DNA from: Hydrogenophaga sp.
Lineage (GTDB): Bacteria > Pseudomonadota > Gammaproteobacteria > Burkholderiales > Burkholderiaceae_C
Reading direction: 5' to 3'
NCBI GenBank assembly: GCA_018335615.1
Contig: JAGXRS010000424.1
Location: 1 to 6,443, forward strand
DNA length: 6,443 nt
Shown: positions 1 through 4,844 of the stretch, piece after piece
Position numbering within the stretch: the first letter of the stretch is position 1
How the letters are laid out: each line of letters starts with the position of its first letter
The notes under the pieces: model-generated
The model's database searches: none
What the model was told of the DNA's origin: nothing
The model's input: only the letters and a program-made list of their open reading frames with translations
Position numbers and translations under genes: made by a program

Positions 1-245
1 TGCCCGACGTGATCGCCAACGCCGGCGGCGTGACCGTGAGCTACTTCGAGTGGGTGCAGGACTTTTCCAGCTTCTTCTGGACCGAGGACGAGATCAACGC
101 CCGCCTGGTGAAGATCATGCAGGACGCCTTTGCCGCGGTCTGGGCGGTGGCCGACGCCAACAAGGTCAGCCTGCGCACCGCCACCTTCATCGTGGCCTGC
201 AAGCGCATCCTGCACGCGCGCGACCTGCGCGGCCTGTACCCCTGA
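1..245 (+). CDS. gdhA: Glutamate dehydrogenase, C-terminal part (5' end outside window)
   Basis: This is the last 80 codons of a Glu/Leu/Phe/Val dehydrogenase, read from base 3 and ending at TGA 243-245. Enzymes of this family interconvert glutamate and 2-oxoglutarate plus ammonia using NAD(P) in the cytoplasm, linking nitrogen and carbon metabolism. The visible part opens with PDVIANAGGVTVSYFEW, a strongly conserved block of the family near the end of the nucleotide-binding domain (the NAGGV segment). A helical C-terminal tail follows, ending in HARDLRGLYP, which is typical of hexameric bacterial glutamate dehydrogenases of roughly 420-450 residues. GTG at 9 is an internal valine, not a start, because the frame is open to the window edge and PD precedes it as in the family. 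Cofactor preference (NAD or NADP) cannot be judged from this fragment. The gene converges on the nuo-linked unit and shares its terminator. Confidence 0.9.
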   Translation, partial: PDVIANAGGVTVSYFEWVQDFSSFFWTEDEINARLVKIMQDAFAAVWAVADANKVSLRTATFIVACKRILHARDLRGLYP

Positions 246-266
246 ACGCCTGAACGCCCGAGGCCA

Positions 267-287
267 CACGGTGGCACCCCTACCGTG
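267..287 (+). other. Small hairpin in the gdhA 3' untranslated region
   Basis: The arms CACGGT (267-272) and ACCGTG (282-287) are perfect inverted repeats. As RNA read rightwards the stem can extend through a G-U pair (273/281) and a G-C pair (274/280), leaving a five-base loop. It starts 21 bases after the gdhA stop and ends 4 bases before the main terminator stem. There is no T-tract behind it, so it is not a terminator by itself. It could protect the mRNA 3' end or be chance. Confidence 0.35.
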
Positions 288-291
288 ATCA

Positions 292-332
292 GCACAGCAA
301 AAAGCCCCGCTGGACGGGGCTTTTTGCTGTGC
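292..332. terminator. Bidirectional intrinsic terminator between gdhA and the DUF1178 gene
   Basis: The arm GCACAGCAAAAAGCCCCG (292-309) pairs without mismatch with 315-332, giving an 18-bp stem around a five-base loop. The core is a six-pair GC stem (GCCCCG/CGGGGC) with A5 on its left and T5 on its right. Read in either direction, the GC hairpin is therefore followed by a run of five U, the standard Rho-independent pattern. It lies 46 bases after the gdhA stop and 10 bases before the DUF1178 stop, exactly where two converging units must end. Confidence 0.92.
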
Positions 333-342
333 GGGTCGCGGT

Positions 343-828
343 TTACTGCAGCGTTTCCTTGAGGACGGACAGGTCCGGCAGCGGCAGCACGTCGATGCCC
401 TCTTCCGCCAGCTCCATCGCCACTTCGGGCGTGGTGCGCCCGCGGATGTTGCGCGATTCCACTTCGCCCTGGTGCATGGCACGGGCCTGGTCGGCAAACC
501 GGTCGCCCACGTCTTCTGCAGACGCCACCACCTGGCGCATGGCCTGCAGCAACTGGGCCTGGAAGGCCGCCACCGAGGGACCGGCCACGGCCCCGCCACC
601 CCGGTGTTTCGACGCCGATGCACGGCCGTGCCCGGGCGTGGCAGCCGGCTCCTGGCGGGCAGCGCGCAGGTTCAGGCGCGGCGCCGACAGCATCTTCTGG
701 ACTTGCGGGTCGCCGCAGACCGGACAGGTGACCAGCCCGCGGCCGAACTGATCCGAAAAATCGTCTTCTGACGCGAACCAGCCTTCGAACACATGTTGCT
801 GGCCGCATTGCAAGTCGAGCACCTTCAT
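343..828 (-). CDS. DUF1178 family protein, zinc-ribbon-like, function unknown
   Basis: This is a 161-residue soluble protein of the DUF1178 family, which has no established function. The N-terminus MKVLDLQC, then FEGWFAS (14-20) and CPVC (35-38), is the family signature. Cys8, Cys35 and Cys38, with His12 as a possible fourth ligand, look like a small zinc-binding site. Residues about 53-84 are a low-complexity Ala/Gly/Arg linker. The C-terminal part (about 106-151) carries DVGDRFADQARAMHQGE, ESRNIRG and GIDVLPLP, the most conserved block of the family as I recall it. The frame is open upstream to an ATG at 870, but the ATG at 828 is chosen because the family starts at MKVLDL and a GGGGGAG ribosome site sits six bases before it. 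That ATG overlaps the NUDIX stop as ATGA (825-828), so translation is probably coupled. It is the last gene before the terminator. Confidence 0.88.
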   Translation of the reverse strand: MKVLDLQCGQQHVFEGWFASEDDFSDQFGRGLVTCPVCGDPQVQKMLSAPRLNLRAARQEPAATPGHGRASASKHRGGGAVAGPSVAAFQAQLLQAMRQVVASAEDVGDRFADQARAMHQGEVESRNIRGRTTPEVAMELAEEGIDVLPLPDLSVLKETLQ

Positions 829-1469
829 GCCGCGCTCCCCCGTGGGTCCGTCGACGGATTCGCCGACCATTCCAGCGACCAGTCACCACGCAGCACGTTC
901 TGCAGCCAGAGCGCACCCACCAGGGTCTTGCCGTCGATCACCTCACCGGTGCGGCACCAGCCCAGCAGTTCATTGCTGGAGGCGGTGAACACATCCAGAA
1001 ACTCGCCCTCATCGAGCTGGCGTTCGCCCAGCGTGAGACCCCGCGCAAACCAGATGTCGATGATCTCGTCGGCATAGCCGATGGTGGGCGCCAGCCGGCC
1101 CGCAAACGCCCACTCTCGGGCGCTGTAACCGGTCTCTTCCTGCAGCTCACGGCGGGCGCAGAGCAGGCTGCCCTCGCCCGCATACAGCTTGCCAGCGGGG
1201 AATTCGATCATCACGCGTTGCACAGGATGGCGGTACTGCCGCTCCAGCACCACGCCGCCATCGTCGAGCAGGCCGATCACCATCACGGCGCCCGGGTGCT
1301 GCACATACTCGCGCGTGGCCTCACGGCCCGAGGGCAGGCGCACGGTGTCCCGCACCACCTGCAAAAAGTGGCCCTTCATGACCGGTTCACGGTGCAGGGT
1401 CAGCTCGCGCAGATGGGCGTCAGGCCCGGTGTCCAGAACGTCGCCACCGCCGGGCGGTTTCTCAACCAC
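825..1469 (-). CDS. NUDIX hydrolase, probable ADP-ribose pyrophosphatase
   Basis: This gene encodes 214 residues from the chosen GTG. NUDIX enzymes cleave a nucleoside diphosphate linked to another group; the ADP-ribose subgroup makes AMP and ribose 5-phosphate. The Nudix box Gx5Ex7REUxEExGU is complete at residues 93-115 (starts GKLYAGE, ends RRELQEETGY), including the metal-binding RELQEE glutamates. Before it are GHFLQVVRDTVRLPSG, EYVQHPGAV and ERQYRHPVQ, and after it APTIGYADE. This layout matches ADP-ribose pyrophosphatases; substrate is inferred, and other nucleotide sugars are possible. There is no signal peptide, so it should be cytoplasmic. The start is uncertain: GTG at 1469 overlaps the DUF2818 stop by 8 bp, while an in-frame TTG at 1496 would add nine residues and overlap by 35 bp. 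Neither has a clear ribosome site. The ATG at codon 31 falls inside the conserved domain and is rejected. The stop overlaps the DUF1178 start. Confidence 0.87.
   Translation of the reverse strand: MVEKPPGGGDVLDTGPDAHLRELTLHREPVMKGHFLQVVRDTVRLPSGREATREYVQHPGAVMVIGLLDDGGVVLERQYRHPVQRVMIEFPAGKLYAGEGSLLCARRELQEETGYSAREWAFAGRLAPTIGYADEIIDIWFARGLTLGERQLDEGEFLDVFTASSNELLGWCRTGEVIDGKTLVGALWLQNVLRGDWSLEWSANPSTDPRGSAA
835..841 (-). promoter_or_regulatory. Ribosome binding site of the DUF1178 gene
   Basis: Read on the minus strand this is GGGGGAG, six bases before the ATG at 828 and inside the 3' end of the NUDIX gene. It supports the 828 start over the in-frame ATG at 870. Confidence 0.65.
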
Positions 1470-1764
1470 GGCGCTTGAAGAGGTAACGGTAGACAAAACC
1501 GGGGAACGCCAGGGTCAGGAACAGGGCGCCTGTGGTCGCGTAGAACTCCCAACCCTGGGGCGCGATCTGCCCGGCCGACTGTTCCAGCGCAAGGCCCAGC
1601 GCTCCCACCAGCAGGTACAGCAGCAGCAACTCGACCAGGCGGATGCCCAGCGTCTTGGGTGCAGGGCGCGCGACCACGGCCAACCATCGGTCGTTCAGAA
1701 ACGGCAGGTTGGCCGCCACCAGCGCTGCCAGCAGCACCAGCCAGATAGAAAATGTGTGATTCAT
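1462..1764 (-). CDS. DUF2818 family small membrane protein, linked to complex I genes
   Basis: This is a 100-residue, very hydrophobic protein that I recognise as DUF2818, a family of unknown function that I associate with betaproteobacteria. Three membrane segments are apparent at about residues 6-23, 43-60 and 75-95. Notable blocks are VAANLPFLN (16-24), a helix with Glu45 followed by LLLLYLLVG, Glu61 just after it, and GQIAPQGWEFY (65-75) between the second and third segments. The C-terminus KRRG is basic and probably cytoplasmic. It starts at ATG 1764, 58 bases after the nuoN stop begins, without a purine-rich ribosome site. Its TGA overlaps the NUDIX start. Its position directly behind nuoN suggests co-expression with complex I and perhaps an accessory or assembly role, but this is inference from context only. 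Confidence 0.85.
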   Translation of the reverse strand: MNHTFSIWLVLLAALVAANLPFLNDRWLAVVARPAPKTLGIRLVELLLLYLLVGALGLALEQSAGQIAPQGWEFYATTGALFLTLAFPGFVYRYLFKRRG

Positions 1765-1787
1765 GGCGTCGGATAGAGCGAACGGGA

Positions 1788-1809
1788 CCGGGCAAGTTCA
1801 CTGGCCCGG
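1788..1809 (-). other. Hairpin between nuoN and the DUF2818 gene
   Basis: The arms CCGGGC (1788-1793) and GCCCGG (1804-1809) pair perfectly. After one mismatch, two more pairs (AG/CT) close a four-base loop. In the minus-strand transcript it lies 13 bases after the nuoN stop codon and 23 bases before the DUF2818 ATG. There is no U-tract after it, so it is not a standard terminator. It could be a processing or stability element, or chance in GC-rich DNA. Confidence 0.4.
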
Positions 1810-1822
1810 CGCAAATGCCCAC

Positions 1823-3319
1823 TCAAGGGAACATCGACGACACGGCCTGGGCGCACAGCGTCATCAGGCCACCCGGCATCACGCCGAGCAAGAGCACCAG
1901 CGCGCCATTGACGGTGAGCACGAAGCGGGCGTCACCACCGGCGGTGATGGCAGCGGTCTGCGTGGGGGCATCGAAGTACATCACCTTGACCACGCGCAGG
2001 TAGTAGAACGCGCCCACCAGCGACATCATCACGGCGTACACGGCCAGACCGATGTAGAAGGCATCGCTGGACGCCAGCAGGGCCTGCAGCACCGACAGCT
2101 TGGCATAGAAGCCCACCACGGGCGGTACACCGGCCAGCGAGAACATGCACAGGGCCATCACGCCGGCGTACAGCGGGCTGCGCTGGTTCAGACCTGCCAG
2201 GTCGCTGATGTTCTCGGATTCGAAACCGTTGCGCGACAGCAGCAGGATCACACCGAAGGTGGCCAGCGTGGTCAGCACGTAGGTGACGATGTAGAACATC
2301 GCCGAGCCGTAGGCGTTGGCCATGTTGCCGCTGTCACCCTGCACCACGCCCGCCAGCAGGCCCAGCAGCATGAAGCCCATCTGCGCGATGGTGGAGAACG
2401 CCAGCATGCGCTTGAGATTGGTCTGCGCCACCGCAGCCAGGTTGCCCACCAGCAGCGAGAGCACCGCCAGCACGGCCAGCATCTGCTGCCAGTCCACCGC
2501 CATGCCCTGCAGGCCTTCGGTCAGCAGGCGAATCGTCATGGCGAAGGCCGCGAGCTTGGGCGCACCACCGATCATGAGGGTGATGGCCGTGGGTGCACCG
2601 TGGTACACGTCGGGCACCCACATGTGGAAAGGTACGGCGCCCAGCTTGAAGGCCAGGCCGGCCACCACGAACACCAGGCCCAGCACCAGCACCTGGTTGG
2701 AACCTTTGAGGGTGTCGGCACCGCCCGCAATGGCCTGCGCCACCTCGGCCAGGTTCAGCGAACCGGTGGCGCCGTAGACCATGGACAGGCCATACAGCAG
2801 GAAGCCGCTCGCCAGGGCACCCAGCACGAAGTACTTCATGGCGGCTTCCGTGGCCCGCTCGTCGTCGCGGCGCAGCGCCACCAGCGCGTAGCTGGAGAGC
2901 GAGAACAGTTCCAGGCCGAGGTAGATGATCAGGAAGTGGTGCCCCGAGATCATGATGAACATGCCCAGCAGCGCAAACAGCGAGAGCGTGAACATCTCGC
3001 CCCCACGCAGCATGTCGCGCGCGCCGGCGTAGGCACGGCCATACACCAGGGTGACCATCATGGCGATGGCGGCAAAGCACTTGAGCCAGTTGCCCATCGG
3101 GTCGCTGATGACCATGCCGCCCCAGCCCAGGTGGGTTTCGCCGGTGCTGGCGTAATAGCCCTGCATCACCGCCACCACACCCAGGGTGAGCATGGTGAGC
3201 CCGTGGGTGACACCGCGCAGCGGGGACTTGACGCCCAGATCCACCAGTGCAATGACGCAGGCCATCACCAGCAACAGGATTTCAGGGTACGCCGTGATCC
3301 AGCTGATGTTGTCAATCAT
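1823..3319 (-). CDS. nuoN: NADH-quinone oxidoreductase subunit N
   Basis: NuoN is one of the three antiporter-like subunits of the membrane arm of complex I, which couples NADH oxidation and quinone reduction to proton pumping across the inner membrane. The protein is 498 residues (E. coli about 485) and almost entirely hydrophobic, consistent with the family's 14 helices. The charged residues of the proposed proton channel are present: Glu137 in LGLELFSLSSYAL, Lys225 in LAFKLGAVPFHMWVPD, Lys255 in GAPKLAAF and Lys407 in FYAKLSV. The motif VPDVYHGAPTA (235-245) is diagnostic of NuoN over NuoM and NuoL. The ATG at 3319 has AAGAGAG seven bases upstream. It follows nuoM after 36 bp and precedes the DUF2818 gene. 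No frameshift or missing key residue is seen. The gene contains no TTA, CTA or TCA codons. Confidence 0.98.
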   Translation of the reverse strand: MIDNISWITAYPEILLLVMACVIALVDLGVKSPLRGVTHGLTMLTLGVVAVMQGYYASTGETHLGWGGMVISDPMGNWLKCFAAIAMMVTLVYGRAYAGARDMLRGGEMFTLSLFALLGMFIMISGHHFLIIYLGLELFSLSSYALVALRRDDERATEAAMKYFVLGALASGFLLYGLSMVYGATGSLNLAEVAQAIAGGADTLKGSNQVLVLGLVFVVAGLAFKLGAVPFHMWVPDVYHGAPTAITLMIGGAPKLAAFAMTIRLLTEGLQGMAVDWQQMLAVLAVLSLLVGNLAAVAQTNLKRMLAFSTIAQMGFMLLGLLAGVVQGDSGNMANAYGSAMFYIVTYVLTTLATFGVILLLSRNGFESENISDLAGLNQRSPLYAGVMALCMFSLAGVPPVVGFYAKLSVLQALLASSDAFYIGLAVYAVMMSLVGAFYYLRVVKVMYFDAPTQTAAITAGGDARFVLTVNGALVLLLGVMPGGLMTLCAQAVSSMFP

Positions 3320-3326
3320 GTGAACG

Positions 3327-3333
3327 CTCTCTT
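3327..3333 (-). promoter_or_regulatory. Ribosome binding site of nuoN
   Basis: The minus strand reads AAGAGAG, seven bases before the nuoN ATG at 3319, within the 36-bp nuoM-nuoN gap. It fixes the start codon. The gap holds no hairpin followed by a U-tract, so transcription should continue through it. Confidence 0.55.
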
Positions 3334-3355
3334 GTATTTTTGGCCAGCCACGGGG

Positions 3356-4831
3356 TCAGTTCAGTTTGGAGATGGCGACATGGCGCAGCAGCTCGGCCAC
3401 GGATGCGTCCATCACGTCGGTGAAGGGCTTGGGGTAGATGCCCATGAACAGCACGGCAAAGCCCAGCACGGCCATGACGAAGAATTCGCGACCGTTGATG
3501 TCCAGCAGCCCCTTCACGTTGGCATTGCCCACCGGGCCGAGGTACACGCGCTTGAACATCCACAGCGAATAGGCGGCGCCGAAGATCAGGGCCGTGGCGG
3601 CCGCAGCCCCCACCCAGAAGTTGGCCTTGACCGCGGCCAGGATCACCATCCACTCGCCCACGAAACCGGCGGTGCCCGGCAGGCCGCAATTGGCCATGAC
3701 GAACAGCAGCGCAAAAGCCGAGAAGTTGGGCATGGTGTTGACCACGCCACCGTAGTCGGCGATGTCGCGGGAATGCACGCGGTCGTACAGCACGCCAATG
3801 GCCAGGAACATCGCGGCCGACACGAAGCCGTGGGCAATCATCTGCACGATGGCGCCCGACACGCCCAGGTCACTGAAGACAAAGAAACCCAGCGTGACGA
3901 AACCCATGTGGGCGACCGACGAATAGGCCACCAGCTTCTTCATATCCTGCTGCACCATGGCGACCAGACCCACGTAGACCACGGCCACGAGCGACAGCGC
4001 GATCATGAGCCAGGCCCACTCCTGCGAGGCATCGGGCAGGATCGGCAGCGAGAAGCGCAGGAAACCGTAGGCACCGAGCTTCAGCATGATGGCCGCCAGC
4101 ACGGCGGAGCCACCGGTGGGCGCCTCCACGTGCACGTCGGGCAGCCAGGTGTGCACCGGCCACATCGGCACCTTCACCGCGAAGGCGGCGAAGAAGGCGA
4201 AGAACAGCAGGGTCTGCGCCGTGCTGCTCAGCGGCAGACGGTGCCATTCCGCCAGGGAGAAGCTGCCACCGGACACGGTGTAGAGGTAGATCAACGCCAC
4301 CAGCATGAGCAGCGAGCCCAGCAGCGTGTACAGGAAGAACTTGAAAGCCGCGTAAATCTTGTTCGGGCCGCCCCAGATGCCGATGATCAGGTACATCGGG
4401 ATCAGGGTGGCCTCGAAGAACACGAAGAACAGCATCGCGTCCTGTGCGGCGAACACGCCGATCATCAGACCCGACAGGATCATGAAGGCGCCCATGTACT
4501 GGTTCACCCGGCTGGTGATCGATTCCCAGCTGGCGATGACCACGATCACGTTGATGAAGGCGGTCAGCAGCACCAGCCACAGCGAGATGCCGTCCACGCC
4601 CAGGTGGTAGTTCACGTTGAACTGGTCGATCCACGGCATGTTCTCGACGAACTGCATGGCGGCCGTTCCCAGCTGGAAGCCGGTGTAGAGCGGCACCGTC
4701 ACGGCCAGACTGACCAGGGCGCCGATCAGCGCCAGCCAGCGTACGGCATTCGCCTGCTCGTCACGGCCCAAGGCCAGCAGCACGGCACCAAAGGCGATCG
4801 GCGTCCAGATCGCAAGGCTCAGCAAACCCAT
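3356..4831 (-). CDS. nuoM: NADH-quinone oxidoreductase subunit M
   Basis: NuoM is the middle antiporter-like subunit of the complex I membrane arm, sitting between NuoN and NuoL in the known structures. The protein is 491 residues (E. coli about 509) with the hydrophobic pattern of a 14-helix subunit. Channel residues are intact: Glu140 in FFEATLIPMYLIIGIWG, Lys220 in FAVKVPMWPVHTWLPD, Lys251 in IMLKLGAYGFLRF and Glu393 in GFVGEWMIL-type context (here GFVGEWMVIL). A glutamate at this last position, where NuoL and NuoN have lysine, is the NuoM hallmark. PDVHVEAPTGGS (231-242) is also typical. The ATG at 4831 is preceded six bases upstream by GAGGAAG, which begins immediately after the nuoL stop. 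The 13-bp spacing to nuoL suggests coupled translation. No TTA, CTA or TCA codon occurs in the gene. Confidence 0.98.
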   Translation of the reverse strand: MGLLSLAIWTPIAFGAVLLALGRDEQANAVRWLALIGALVSLAVTVPLYTGFQLGTAAMQFVENMPWIDQFNVNYHLGVDGISLWLVLLTAFINVIVVIASWESITSRVNQYMGAFMILSGLMIGVFAAQDAMLFFVFFEATLIPMYLIIGIWGGPNKIYAAFKFFLYTLLGSLLMLVALIYLYTVSGGSFSLAEWHRLPLSSTAQTLLFFAFFAAFAVKVPMWPVHTWLPDVHVEAPTGGSAVLAAIMLKLGAYGFLRFSLPILPDASQEWAWLMIALSLVAVVYVGLVAMVQQDMKKLVAYSSVAHMGFVTLGFFVFSDLGVSGAIVQMIAHGFVSAAMFLAIGVLYDRVHSRDIADYGGVVNTMPNFSAFALLFVMANCGLPGTAGFVGEWMVILAAVKANFWVGAAAATALIFGAAYSLWMFKRVYLGPVGNANVKGLLDINGREFFVMAVLGFAVLFMGIYPKPFTDVMDASVAELLRHVAISKLN

Positions 4832-4837
4832 CTTGTT

Positions 4838-4844
4838 CTTCCTC
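4838..4844 (-). promoter_or_regulatory. Ribosome binding site of nuoM
   Basis: The minus strand reads GAGGAAG directly after the nuoL TAA (4845-4847) and six bases before the nuoM ATG. A ribosome ending nuoL would therefore stop on the nuoM initiation site, which favours coupled translation. Confidence 0.7.

Noticed and set aside
329..751. A 140-codon plus-strand open frame rich in Ser, Thr and Arg, opposite the DUF1178 gene
   Set aside because: It starts inside the terminator stem and is the antisense of a recognised family gene. There is no ribosome site or domain.
41..916. A 291-codon minus-strand open frame crossing gdhA, the terminator and the DUF1178 gene
   Set aside because: It runs antisense to gdhA, passes through the intrinsic terminator and is out of frame with the clear DUF1178 and NUDIX genes. 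Its Arg/Pro/Gly-rich translation is typical of a shadow frame in GC-rich DNA.
1788..1809. Possible terminator after nuoN
   Set aside because: The hairpin has no U-tract on the transcript side, so it does not fit an intrinsic terminator. It is kept only as a hairpin of unknown role.
2334..3080. A 248-codon minus-strand frame inside nuoN, and similar frames inside nuoM (3870-4634)
   Set aside because: These are alternative frames of the same strand within well-identified genes, with low-complexity Arg/Ala/Gly/His translations and no family match.
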